Part shown: positions 16,949 to 25,267 of the stretch, piece by piece
How positions within the stretch are numbered: position 1 is the first letter of the stretch
Layout: every line of letters begins with the position of its first letter
DNA from: Clostridiales bacterium Firm_08
GTDB taxonomy: Bacteria; Bacillota; Clostridia; Oscillospirales; QAKW01
Assembly: GCA_001604045.1 (NCBI GenBank)
Contig: LVAN01000002.1
Span: 21,122 to 85,121 of the forward strand
DNA length: 64,000 nucleotides
Direction of reading: 5' to 3'
Translations under genes and position numbers: made by a program
Notes under the pieces: generated by a model
Database searches by the model: none
The model's input: only the letters and a program-made list of their open reading frames with translations
Told to the model about the DNA's origin: nothing

Positions 16949-18508
16949 ATGCAAGACACAAACTACACGGCTGTCCCCTCTTATCAGAATTATTATGTGC
17001 CAAAGCCGAAACCCGTCGCGTCGGGGCGCGATAAAGTCTTTGCGATCCTGTTCCTCATCGGTTGTATCTTTACCGCCGACCACGGGTTTTTAGGAGGGTT
17101 CAACCTCGGGTATACCGTCTGCGCCTCTCTTCTGGCCATATTGTACGTTTTGTACGCCAAAGGCAAAAAGATCACGCTGTACGGCACGCTCTGCTTCGCG
17201 CTTGCCGTTTTATCGACGACAGTATTTTCACTTTACACCGAACCGTTGATGCGTTTCGTTCTTTTCTTTGGCTTTTTCCTGCTCCTCGCCATCGCGATCT
17301 GCGAAATGTACGATATCCGCGTCTTTGCCGCCGGATCCTGGCGCGCCGTCGCGGACTGGTGTTACGTTCTCTTCATCTGCCCCTTTTCCGGGATCGGCAA
17401 AACGCTGCCGGCGCTGTTCCGCAAAAACGGACCCGCCGAAAAGCAACAGGGCAAGGGCGGCAGCGTACTGCTCGGCATTTTGTGCGCCGTACCGGTGCTG
17501 ATGATCGTCGTGCCGCTGCTCATACGGGCGGATGAGGCGTTCGCGAAACTTCTCTCTTTCCTTTCTCTGGACAGTATCCCGCGCATCATTTTCTCCGTCG
17601 TTTTCGGATGTGTCCTGTTCATCCTGCTTTTCAGCCACGCCTTTTCCACGACGCGCCGTTTCAACGACCGTCCCGCGAAGATCCCCGCGCAAAAGGCGTT
17701 CCTGCCTGAGGCGCCCCTGCTGTCCTTCACCGGCGCGATCTCATTTTTCTATGTTTTGTATCTCGTCTCGCAGATCACCTACTTTTTCAGCGCCTTCACC
17801 GGCAAAACACCGGGCGACATTTTGCCCGCGAACTACGCCCGCCGCGGGTTCTTTGAGATGGCGATCATCTGCGTGATCAACCTGATCATCCTGTTTTTCG
17901 TCATTCTTCTGTCCCGCCGGGAAGGCGGCAGGATCAAAAAACCGATCGCCGGCGTGTGCGCCTTTATCGACGTCTTTTCCCTGCTGCTGATCGCCACGGC
18001 GCTTTCTAAAATGATCCTGTACATCAGCCGTTTCGGGATGACCGCGAAACGCGTGACGACCTCCGTCTTTATGATCGCGCTGGCATTCGTCTTTCTCGCG
18101 CTTCTCATCCGTCTGTTCTGCCGGAAATTCCCCTATATGAAATTCATCGTCATAACGACCGCCGTCATCAGCGTTTCCCTGGGGTTGGCGGATCTTGAGA
18201 CCACCATCGCCCAGTATAACGTATCCGCCTATCAGAGCGGCGCCCTGTCCCGCGTCGACACCGCGCAGCTCGAGCGGATGGGCGGCGCCGCCGTACCGTA
18301 CATCGAGCGGCTCGTGACGGACAAAGACCCGGAGATCGCCGAATGGGCGAAAGAACAACTGAAAGAGAGAGCGCTGTTCGATCACGTCAGTTCGGCGCCC
18401 GACCACGACGGCGACATCCGTTTCTTCAATGTGACGACCCGCCGCGCGAAAAAGATCCTGGACAAATACCTGCCGGCTGACGCGAAAGATCCGCTCACCG
18501 ACGAGTAA
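16949..18508 (+). CDS. DUF4173 domain polytopic membrane protein
   Basis: A 519-residue protein with about ten to twelve hydrophobic helices, a Lys/Pro-rich cytoplasmic N-terminus and a soluble C-terminal tail of about 100 residues containing an A-V-P-Y-I-E-R-L segment. I assign DUF4173 from memory of the L-G-G-F-N-L-G-Y region near the N-terminus. The family is common in Clostridia and often sits with small regulators; its function is not known. A strong AAAGGAGG SD precedes the ATG. Confidence 0.72.
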   Translation: MQDTNYTAVPSYQNYYVPKPKPVASGRDKVFAILFLIGCIFTADHGFLGGFNLGYTVCASLLAILYVLYAKGKKITLYGTLCFALAVLSTTVFSLYTEPLMRFVLFFGFFLLLAIAICEMYDIRVFAAGSWRAVADWCYVLFICPFSGIGKTLPALFRKNGPAEKQQGKGGSVLLGILCAVPVLMIVVPLLIRADEAFAKLLSFLSLDSIPRIIFSVVFGCVLFILLFSHAFSTTRRFNDRPAKIPAQKAFLPEAPLLSFTGAISFFYVLYLVSQITYFFSAFTGKTPGDILPANYARRGFFEMAIICVINLIILFFVILLSRREGGRIKKPIAGVCAFIDVFSLLLIATALSKMILYISRFGMTAKRVTTSVFMIALAFVFLALLIRLFCRKFPYMKFIVITTAVISVSLGLADLETTIAQYNVSAYQSGALSRVDTAQLERMGGAAVPYIERLVTDKDPEIAEWAKEQLKERALFDHVSSAPDHDGDIRFFNVTTRRAKKILDKYLPADAKDPLTDE

Positions 18509-18515
18509 GTAAAAA

Positions 18516-18549
18516 CACCTGCCTGAAAATCCTGATTTTCGGGCAGGTG
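18516..18549 (+). terminator. Likely terminator after the DUF4173 gene
   Basis: A 15-bp stem (18516-18530 with 18535-18549, one G-U pair) with a CCTG loop follows 7 bases after the stop. The downstream T-run is weak (GAATTTT), so termination may be partial. Confidence 0.7.
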
Positions 18550-18580
18550 AAAGAATTTTACGAAAATTTTTCATTTTTTC

Positions 18581-18611
18581 GTGAGAGTTTTTCTTATTTT
18601 ACACGTCTAAT
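18581..18611 (+). promoter_or_regulatory. Candidate ECF-sigma autoregulatory promoter
   Basis: A TGAGAG plus T-rich -35-like element (18582-18592) is followed, after 16 bp, by CGTCTAAT (18604-18611). CGTC-type -10 elements are typical of ECF sigma promoters, not sigma-A. It lies directly before the ECF sigma gene, as expected for autoregulation. The predicted start site falls near 18618. Confidence 0.6.
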
Positions 18612-18643
18612 ATATGGAACCCGTAATGGAAAGGAGCGATCGG

Positions 18644-19192
18644 ATGGATGGCGGCGCCCGCAGTTACCGGCGTTTCCTGCAGGGAGACGACGGTGGCATC
18701 GTTGAGATCATCAGGGATTATAAAGACGGTCTCACGCTTTATCTTACCGGATACGTCGGCAACGTCTTTGTCGCTGAAGAGTTGATGGAAGACGTCTTTT
18801 TCAAACTTGTGACCAAAAAGCCGAGATTTTCCGGAAAATGCTCCTTCAAGACCTGGCTGTACACCATCGGACGAAACACGGCACTTGACTATCTGCGGCA
18901 CAGCGCGCGCGCCCCATCCGTTCCGTTTGAAAACGTCGAACAGTCGCTGGCGGAGCAGGCGCAGGTCGAAAGCGTTTACATAAAAGAGGAGGAAAAGATC
19001 GCGCTGCACCGGGCGCTGGCGAAACTCCAGCCGAATTACCGCCAGGTGCTCTATCTGCTCTATTTTGAGGATCTTTCCTACAAGGAAGCGGCGCATATCA
19101 TGAAGAAAAACATCCGTCAGATCGAAAATCTCACACATCGCGCAAAAAACTCACTGAAAGCGATCCTGGAAAAGGAGGGCGTCACGGTATGA
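18644..19192 (+). CDS. ECF-type RNA polymerase sigma factor
   Basis: A 182-residue sigma factor with region 2 (helices with A-E-E-L-M-E-D-V-F and F-K-T-W-L-Y-T-I-G-R-N-T-A-L-D) and region 4 (L-Q-P-N-Y-R-Q-V-L and L-S-Y-K-E-A-A). I prefer the ATG at 18644, seven bases after AAAGGAG, over an ATG ten codons upstream that coincides with the predicted transcription start. It overlaps the next gene as ATGA. The overlap with a membrane-anchored partner suggests control by an anti-sigma factor. Confidence 0.92.
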   Translation: MDGGARSYRRFLQGDDGGIVEIIRDYKDGLTLYLTGYVGNVFVAEELMEDVFFKLVTKKPRFSGKCSFKTWLYTIGRNTALDYLRHSARAPSVPFENVEQSLAEQAQVESVYIKEEEKIALHRALAKLQPNYRQVLYLLYFEDLSYKEAAHIMKKNIRQIENLTHRAKNSLKAILEKEGVTV

Positions 19193-20211
19193 AAACGTAT
19201 GACGAGATCGCGGCGCGCGTTTTCGCACGGCGCAAGGAATATCTGGATCAGGTCCGCAAAAAGAAAAAAAGGGCGCGGATCATCGTCACATCGGCAAGTC
19301 TGTGCGCCGCCATCATACTGCTGATCAGCGTGTGGAGCAGCGGGATACTCTCTCCAAAAGAGCCTGTCTCCATGCGCGGTATGATCCGCAAGGACAACAC
19401 GCCCACCATCACAAATCCCGCGGACAACGCCCTGCAAGGCTCCGAAAAATCGTCCGGCGAGACAGAGGCAGACAACGCGGACGGCAAGCAAAACGCCGAT
19501 ACCGGTGAACAAAACGTCCCCGATGGTTCAGACGTTTCATCGTACACCGGGTCGATCCTCGAGATCCCGGCGATCACCGCCGATGAGATCGACGCGGACC
19601 GTTTGGCGGCCGTCCTGTACAACAAGGGCTGCTACACGCAAGCCGCCTGGTACGAGTCCGTATCATTCGCCCCCCTGCGCGGCAAAAAACTCGGCGACGC
19701 CGCCGGAACGCTTGACCCCGCGGAAAAAGTCCTCCTGCCCGCCACCGTCGCGGGAGAGGTCTATGAGGTGAAGGGCTACGATAAGGACTTCCGCGTCTGC
19801 GTGGTGATCGATGACAGAACGCTTGTCCTCGAACGGCTGAACGGCATACAGCTCTCCCTGGGACGGTCCCTGTTCGAGGCGCGTCTGCACATAACGGATC
19901 TGCTGAAGACCGCCGAATATGAAACGAATGAAAGTTGGAAAAACAATAAAAACGACCGGCGCGTCATCGATGAGAAACTCCTCGCCGATCTCACGGATAT
20001 GATGAACGGCGCGCCGTTCATCAAGGCGCCGGACGATATTTACGACACGACGGATCAGATCCATCTGACCTTTGCCATGAAGGACGGGACCATCCTTTCG
20101 ATCCGTCTGATCCGGGGCGGATATATCACCTACCCGACCCTTTCCGGATACGCCGTCAAAGCGGATGACAAGACCTTTGAAAAGATCTTCGAAGCGCTGG
20201 CCGGCGCGTAA
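19189..20211 (+). CDS. Single-pass membrane protein, probable anti-sigma factor
   Basis: A 340-residue protein with a basic cytoplasmic N-terminus of about 28 residues (K-K-K-K-R-A-R), one membrane helix (about 30-50), a low-complexity Asp/Glu/Ser/Gly linker (about 60-115) and an extracytoplasmic alpha/beta domain (about 120-340). No zinc-binding anti-sigma motif is seen in the short cytoplasmic part. The 4-base overlap with the sigma gene is the main reason to propose an anti-sigma role. The outer domain may sense an envelope or ligand signal. Confidence 0.65.
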   Translation: MKTYDEIAARVFARRKEYLDQVRKKKKRARIIVTSASLCAAIILLISVWSSGILSPKEPVSMRGMIRKDNTPTITNPADNALQGSEKSSGETEADNADGKQNADTGEQNVPDGSDVSSYTGSILEIPAITADEIDADRLAAVLYNKGCYTQAAWYESVSFAPLRGKKLGDAAGTLDPAEKVLLPATVAGEVYEVKGYDKDFRVCVVIDDRTLVLERLNGIQLSLGRSLFEARLHITDLLKTAEYETNESWKNNKNDRRVIDEKLLADLTDMMNGAPFIKAPDDIYDTTDQIHLTFAMKDGTILSIRLIRGGYITYPTLSGYAVKADDKTFEKIFEALAGA

Positions 20212-20238
20212 CGAAACCTACCTGTTTCTTTTATTTTT

Positions 20239-20280
20239 GGAGAACGCCCCGGGGCAAGCGGTTGCCTCGGGGCGTTCTCC
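20239..20280. other. Long hairpin without a T-run between convergent genes
   Basis: A 19-bp stem (20239-20257 with 20262-20280, one mismatch or G-U depending on strand) with a GCGG loop. On either strand the expected T-run after the stem is missing; a T-rich tract instead precedes it on the plus strand. It may still terminate both converging genes or be a repetitive palindrome. The next 85 bases to 20365 hold nothing I recognise. Confidence 0.7.
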
Positions 20281-20365
20281 ATGGCTGACCCACGGTAAGG
20301 ACAAATCGGTTTTGAAAGGTGAATTTTCCGCCGCCCTTTGCCGCAAAGCCTTGAAAACCCATAAT

Positions 20366-21625
20366 TTATGATCTTGAAAGCGATAGCACTTTATCCGCCG
20401 CGCGCAGGATGCCGACAGACGCGGTCTCAAAGGTCAGTCCGCCCTGCAGAAAAGCGGTATAGGGCGGCTTTACGGGGCCGTCCGCCGAAAGTTCGATGGA
20501 GGAGCCACTCACGAACGAGCCCGCCGCCATGATGACCGGATCCGAATACCCCGGCATATCCCAGGGCACGGGAGTCACGAAACTGTCGATCGGCGCGCCC
20601 GCCTGGATACCCTCGCAAAAGGCGATCATCGGCTCTTTTTCCTCAAACACGATGGTTTGGATGATATCCGCCCGCTCGTCGTCACAGAAGGGGCGCACGA
20701 CATATCCCATCAACTCGAACATCGCCGCGGCGAATATCGCCGTTTTCTGCGCCTGCAGTACGATATGCGGCGCGAGGAACAGTCCCTGGTAAAAATCAGA
20801 AAGCGTATCGAGCGTCGCGCCGCTCTCCCGCCCGACGCCGGGCATCGTCAAGCGGTAGGAGCATTTCTCCACCGCCCATTTTTTCCCGACGAGATAGCCG
20901 CCGATCTTAGCGAGCCCGCCGCCGGGATTTTTGATGAGAGAACCGACGCAAAGATCCACACCGTAATAGGTCGGTTCATGCGGCTCGGTGAACTCCCCGT
21001 AACAATTATCCACCATCACGCAAACGTCGGGGCGGCGATCCTTGACAAAGCGGCAGATCTCCCCGATCTGCTCGCTCGTCAGCGTGACGCGATCCTGATA
21101 TCCCTTGGATTTTTGGATGAACACGACGGAAACGCTCTCGTCGAGTTTTCTCTCGATGCCGTCATAGTCCACGCTGCCGTCCTCGGCAAACTCCACGCAG
21201 TCAAAGTGAACGCCGAATTGCCCGAGAGAGCCGTCGCCCGCTTTGATCCCGATGACCTCGTCCAGCGTATCATACGGCTTGCCGGTGACGGAAAGCAGCG
21301 TGTGCCCCGGACGGAGCAGGCCAAACAGCGCGACGGTCAGCGCGTGCGTGCCGGAAATAATGTGGGGGCGCACGATCGCGTCCTCCGCCTCCATCGCCTT
21401 GGCGAACACGCGGTCCAGCGTATCCCTGCCGCTGTCGTCATATCCGTATCCGGTACTGCCCCGCAGGTGAGATGCCTGCACCTTTTCACTCTGAAACGCC
21501 CAAAGCACCCGCTGTGAGGTTTTCTCCGCGACGCTTTCCGCGGCGGCGAACGCTTCCGCGCACCGCTCCAGCGCCTTTTCCCTCAACGCCTTTATCTCAT
21601 CCGAGACCGTAAAACAGTCGTCCAT
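20366..21625 (-). CDS. Methionine gamma-lyase-like PLP enzyme (aluminium resistance family)
   Basis: A 419-residue protein matching the PF06838 family (YnbB-like, often named aluminium resistance protein). A characteristic N-terminal segment ends in G-S-T-G-Y-G-Y-D-D, followed by I-S-G-T-H-A-L-T. The PLP lysine is probably in F-I-Q-K-S-K-G-Y, after V-M-V-D-N-C-Y-G. Family members are cystathionine/methionine lyase-like, but the true substrate is not established. It is the last gene of the cca operon. Confidence 0.82.
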   Translation of the reverse strand: MDDCFTVSDEIKALREKALERCAEAFAAAESVAEKTSQRVLWAFQSEKVQASHLRGSTGYGYDDSGRDTLDRVFAKAMEAEDAIVRPHIISGTHALTVALFGLLRPGHTLLSVTGKPYDTLDEVIGIKAGDGSLGQFGVHFDCVEFAEDGSVDYDGIERKLDESVSVVFIQKSKGYQDRVTLTSEQIGEICRFVKDRRPDVCVMVDNCYGEFTEPHEPTYYGVDLCVGSLIKNPGGGLAKIGGYLVGKKWAVEKCSYRLTMPGVGRESGATLDTLSDFYQGLFLAPHIVLQAQKTAIFAAAMFELMGYVVRPFCDDERADIIQTIVFEEKEPMIAFCEGIQAGAPIDSFVTPVPWDMPGYSDPVIMAAGSFVSGSSIELSADGPVKPPYTAFLQGGLTFETASVGILRAADKVLSLSRS

Positions 21626-21626
21626 T

Positions 21627-22280
21627 TCATTCTCCCAATACTTTCATAAATTCGCTCGCGTTTTTCAATGCGTCACCCTTATAGACGGAACTGCCCGCCA
21701 CGATGACGTTAACGCCCGCCGCAAGACACTGACGGACATTTCTCATATTGACGCCGCCGTCCACCTCTATATCATAGGCGTGACCGCCGCGCTCCTTATA
21801 CGACGCCAAAAAACGCGCTTTCTCCAGCTGTTCCGGCATAAAGGACTGTCCGCCAAATCCCGGTTCCACTGTCATGACGAGCGCCATATCCACCATGGGA
21901 AGGTAGGGCAGGAGCGCCTCGACGGGGGTCGCCGGTTTGAGCGTGATCCCCACCCGCTTTCCGGCGGCGTGGATACGCCTAATGATCTCGTCGCCGGCGG
22001 ATGTGCTTTCCACGTGGAAAGTGATAATATCCGCGCCGGCGGCCATAAAATCGTCGAGATATCTCTCCGGACGGTCGATCATCAGATGGACGTCCAGCGT
22101 CAGATCCGTCGCCCGGCGCAGCGATTTGATGACCGGCGCGCCGAGTGTGATATTGGGCACGAAACTGCCGTCCATCACATCAAGGTGCAGCCACCGCGCG
22201 CCGCCGTGCGCCACCATATCCGCCGCCTCCGCGAGATGCGCGAAGTCCGCCGCGAGAATAGAAGGAGATAAAATATTCAT
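21627..22280 (-). CDS. rpe: Ribulose-phosphate 3-epimerase
   Basis: A 217-residue TIM-barrel enzyme of normal length that interconverts ribulose 5-phosphate and xylulose 5-phosphate. Visible motifs: S-P-S-I-L-A-A-D-F near the start, H-L-D-V-M-D-G-S-F-V-P-N, H-L-M-I, V-E-P-G-F-G-G-Q and E-V-D-G-G-V. These include the metal-binding His and Asp residues. One base separates it from each neighbour. Confidence 0.97.
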   Translation of the reverse strand: MNILSPSILAADFAHLAEAADMVAHGGARWLHLDVMDGSFVPNITLGAPVIKSLRRATDLTLDVHLMIDRPERYLDDFMAAGADIITFHVESTSAGDEIIRRIHAAGKRVGITLKPATPVEALLPYLPMVDMALVMTVEPGFGGQSFMPEQLEKARFLASYKERGGHAYDIEVDGGVNMRNVRQCLAAGVNVIVAGSSVYKGDALKNASEFMKVLGE

Positions 22281-22281
22281 A

Positions 22282-24372
22282 TCACTTTTTCTCCAGATCT
22301 TTCATCAAAAGCTTATTGATGTACCGTTTGCCGCTGAGCGCATCATAACTGACCAGTGTGTGCTGATGCACAACGCTCTGCGTTTGCGCGGGCAGATCTT
22401 CAAGTTCCGTGATCTTTCCGCCGTTGTCGATGGTCAGGAACCGGTTATATACCCGCAACTCCTGCCGCATCTCCTTAAGAAGGTTCCAATATCCATTGGT
22501 CGGCGCCTCGATATATTCCAGCAGGATGGAGGGCAGCATATAGCTGGAATAGTCGCCGATATACTCCTTCTTGTCGTTCCTGTAATTGGAAAAGATGACG
22601 AAGGGCGTGCTGTACATATTGTAGCGGTCCCGCTTTGTCCAGTCGCTGGACCAGCCGGTGGAGATATACCCGATATCCGCCAGTACCGAGTGGCGCACGC
22701 CGAGCGTCGGCATATGATCGCCGAAATACAGCACCACCGTCGGTTTGTCCCGCTTCATAACGTAATCATACAGTTTGCCCAGCGCGTCGTCCGCGGCGGA
22801 AGCGCTCTTGACATAGCAGTTGGCAACGGAAGTGTCGTATTCCGACCACTTGTCGCTGGTCGCCACCACGTCGTACTGCTCGTATTTATGAACGAACGAG
22901 CCGTGGTTTTCCATCGAGATGATGAACATAAACTTGGGATCCGCGTCTTTTTCCAGCTCACTGATCGCGAGATCCATCATATAGTTGTCCGTGATATACT
23001 GCTTGGTCGAATCGCCCCGCTCGGGATCGGTCATATCCTGCTCGCCGAGGTAAATATCAAATCCCATGCGGTCATAGCAGCGGTCGCGGTTGTAAAAGGT
23101 CTTGTTATAGGTGTGGATCGCCTCGGTGGTATAACCGAGCCCCTTGAAGTAATTGGGCAGATCGTAGACGAGTTCCTTGCTTTTCGGGACATAGGTGTTG
23201 TACGGGATGATGCCCTCTTTCATATCGATAAGATTGATGCCGGTCAGCACCTCGAATTCCGACCGGACGGTGCCGCCGCCGACGCCGCTCGCCTGCAGCA
23301 TCGTCCCGCTCATCGTCTCCTGCTGGATGCGGTGGAGATTGGGCAGGGGATCCTTGGAAAACGTGACGTTCGGAAGTTTTGAAACATCAAAGAAACTCTC
23401 TCCCAGCACGATGATAACGTCCGGCTGTTCAAAATCCTTGCCGCCGGGATCGGCCGTATAGTTTTCAATGGTCTCGGTGATATAGTTTTTACTGTAATCC
23501 TCCGGCGGCGCGACGTATCCCTCTATATTGATGAGAAATCCGCCGATAAAGCCGTGGGTGCTGTATACCGTTTTCTGCACGAACTGACGGCTCATCGGGA
23601 TGGTGTCCGTCATAAACAGACGGTCCTTGACCTTCGGCAGGATGATGCTGACGCTGACCAGCGCCGCGCAGATGACGCCGACCGCGACGCGAAGCCACGG
23701 ACATTTCGGCATTTTTTCCCGTCCGAAGAAAAAGATCAGCGAAACGCCGAGCAATAAAATAATGCCCGCCGCGATCTGTTTCGTGAAGGGCAGCGCGCCC
23801 CTGGCAAATCCCGTGATATCTCCGAGGTTCTCCGCGAACGTCAGATCGCTCGGCAAAAACGGTTCGCCGTTGATGCCCATTTTCGCCAGGTTGATATATC
23901 CCATCACCATAAATACGGCGCTCATCAGTGTGGCGGAGATCCAATAGCGGCGCCATATACTGTTCAGCACCCAAAAGATGCCGGTAAGCAGCAGGATGAT
24001 GAAAACGGACATATAGTAATGTGTGCGGAGCACGAAGTTGACCATACGGGGCAGCGTCGGGCGGTTCATCCATTCCACGCAAAAGAACAGCAGCGCGGGA
24101 TACAGGATCACAAGCGCGCGGGAAAACCCTTTGAGCGTCTTACGGACGCCGATGCCGAGCGCCAGCACGACTGCCGCCAGCGCCTCGATCCAGCAAAGCG
24201 TCCATACCATCCCCCAGGCATAGACCGCTTCTTCCGCCGCGCGGGTGATATAGACCTGCTGTCTGAAATACACAAGCAGAAAAAACGGGATGCCGAGCAG
24301 CACCGCCGTCATCACGTGCGGAAAATACTTTGTCGCTCCTATTTTTTTAAATGATCTTATCGCGTTTTCCAT
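22282..24372 (-). CDS. LTA synthase (LtaS)-family phosphoglycerol transferase
   Basis: A 696-residue protein with about six to seven N-terminal membrane helices (to about residue 250) and an extracellular sulfatase/LtaS-type domain. Metal-site motifs are V-L-G-E-S-F-F-D, G-G-G-T-V-R-S-E-F with the candidate catalytic Thr, and Y-F-G-D-H-M-P. LtaS enzymes transfer glycerol phosphate from phosphatidylglycerol to teichoic acids or other envelope glycans. The exact acceptor cannot be read, and other family members modify different polymers. Two bases separate it from rpe. Confidence 0.88.
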   Translation of the reverse strand: MENAIRSFKKIGATKYFPHVMTAVLLGIPFFLLVYFRQQVYITRAAEEAVYAWGMVWTLCWIEALAAVVLALGIGVRKTLKGFSRALVILYPALLFFCVEWMNRPTLPRMVNFVLRTHYYMSVFIILLLTGIFWVLNSIWRRYWISATLMSAVFMVMGYINLAKMGINGEPFLPSDLTFAENLGDITGFARGALPFTKQIAAGIILLLGVSLIFFFGREKMPKCPWLRVAVGVICAALVSVSIILPKVKDRLFMTDTIPMSRQFVQKTVYSTHGFIGGFLINIEGYVAPPEDYSKNYITETIENYTADPGGKDFEQPDVIIVLGESFFDVSKLPNVTFSKDPLPNLHRIQQETMSGTMLQASGVGGGTVRSEFEVLTGINLIDMKEGIIPYNTYVPKSKELVYDLPNYFKGLGYTTEAIHTYNKTFYNRDRCYDRMGFDIYLGEQDMTDPERGDSTKQYITDNYMMDLAISELEKDADPKFMFIISMENHGSFVHKYEQYDVVATSDKWSEYDTSVANCYVKSASAADDALGKLYDYVMKRDKPTVVLYFGDHMPTLGVRHSVLADIGYISTGWSSDWTKRDRYNMYSTPFVIFSNYRNDKKEYIGDYSSYMLPSILLEYIEAPTNGYWNLLKEMRQELRVYNRFLTIDNGGKITELEDLPAQTQSVVHQHTLVSYDALSGKRYINKLLMKDLEKK

Positions 24373-24396
24373 ATGATCCTTCCTCTGAGTATGTGA

Positions 24397-24825
24397 CTAT
24401 GCTTCAAAAGGCTCCGCCGTGATCCCCTCCGCCGCCAGCATATCGCAGATATGCCGGTTGAGTTTCGCGTTGCCGCGCGGGTATCCCGACGTATAGACCT
24501 TAACGCCCTGCTCTCCGGTATGTTCGTTGATCCACGCCGCCGCTTTGCGCACCGTGGCGTCCATACCGCCTAAAAAGAAAATATGTTCCGTGGCGATGTC
24601 CCGCGCCGTATCCGTCATCGGGTTGGCGCTGATACAGTACCCGAACATCGTATATTCAAGCTGGACGGTACATTCCTGTTTCTGATCGGTCAACAGCACG
24701 GTCTGCGTTTTGACGCTGAACACGATCAAAAGGATCCCGGCGGTGATCAAAAGCACGGAAAAATGCTTTTTCCACCACGAAACGCCGCCGTCCGTTTTGT
24801 TTTTTTGTTTATCAGAGGAGCGCAT
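24397..24825 (-). CDS. Small membrane-anchored protein, paralogue B
   Basis: A 142-residue protein with a basic start, one membrane helix (about 20-38) and an outer domain of about 100 residues. It aligns with the neighbouring upstream gene product: L-E-Y-T-M-F-G-Y-C here against V-E-Y-S-L-Y-G-Y-C there, then shared G-M-D and a similar C-terminal end. The start at 24825 lies inside the end of the preceding gene (14-base overlap), preceded by AGGGG. A longer frame upstream is probably not used. I do not recognise the family. Confidence 0.65.
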   Translation of the reverse strand: MRSSDKQKNKTDGGVSWWKKHFSVLLITAGILLIVFSVKTQTVLLTDQKQECTVQLEYTMFGYCISANPMTDTARDIATEHIFFLGGMDATVRKAAAWINEHTGEQGVKVYTSGYPRGNAKLNRHICDMLAAEGITAEPFEA

Positions 24826-25267
24826 CTGCTTTGTACCCCTTCGCTTTGATCTTTTCGATAACACCGTCACGGCACGCGAGGGTGTCCTGCCGGAACCCTT
24901 TGGCGCGGATGCCGAATGTCTCCATCGCACCGTAGTAATACGTCCAGCGTTCCGTAACGGTGTCCGTCACCTCATCCATACCGGTGAAAAGAAGCAGTTT
25001 GTTCAGATTTTCGGCTTCCTCCACGCTGGCCTGGTACATCGGAAAGACATTGACGCAATATCCGTACAAAGAGTATTCCACCCGCACGTACTGGTAGACC
25101 TCCTGTCCGCTGTACCGGTAATCGACGCATTCCGCCGGGACGAAAAACGTACAGACGAAAAGCACCGCCAAAAGACAGACGATCAGCCGGTGCCGTTTCA
25201 AAAACGCGACGATTTTTAGCGTCGTTTGATTGTTCGGTCGCGTTTCCGTTTCATTGGTCCTTTTCAT
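24812..25267 (-). CDS. Small membrane-anchored protein, paralogue A
   Basis: A 151-residue protein with a polar N-terminus of about 25 residues, one membrane helix (about 28-46) and an outer domain rich in Tyr that contains Y-S-L-Y-G-Y-C, then F-T-G-M-D and a basic C-terminal helix. It is related to the next gene product over the whole outer domain. The start at 25267 lies 17 bases inside the cca gene, with AGGAG seven bases upstream. No known motif is recognised; context between cca and an LtaS-family gene suggests an envelope role. Confidence 0.68.
   Translation of the reverse strand: MKRTNETETRPNNQTTLKIVAFLKRHRLIVCLLAVLFVCTFFVPAECVDYRYSGQEVYQYVRVEYSLYGYCVNVFPMYQASVEEAENLNKLLLFTGMDEVTDTVTERWTYYYGAMETFGIRAKGFRQDTLACRDGVIEKIKAKGYKADALL

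Noticed and set aside
18614..18643. Earlier ATG start of the ECF sigma gene
   Set aside because: It lies at the predicted transcription start with no SD, whereas ATG 18644 has AAAGGAG at ideal spacing.
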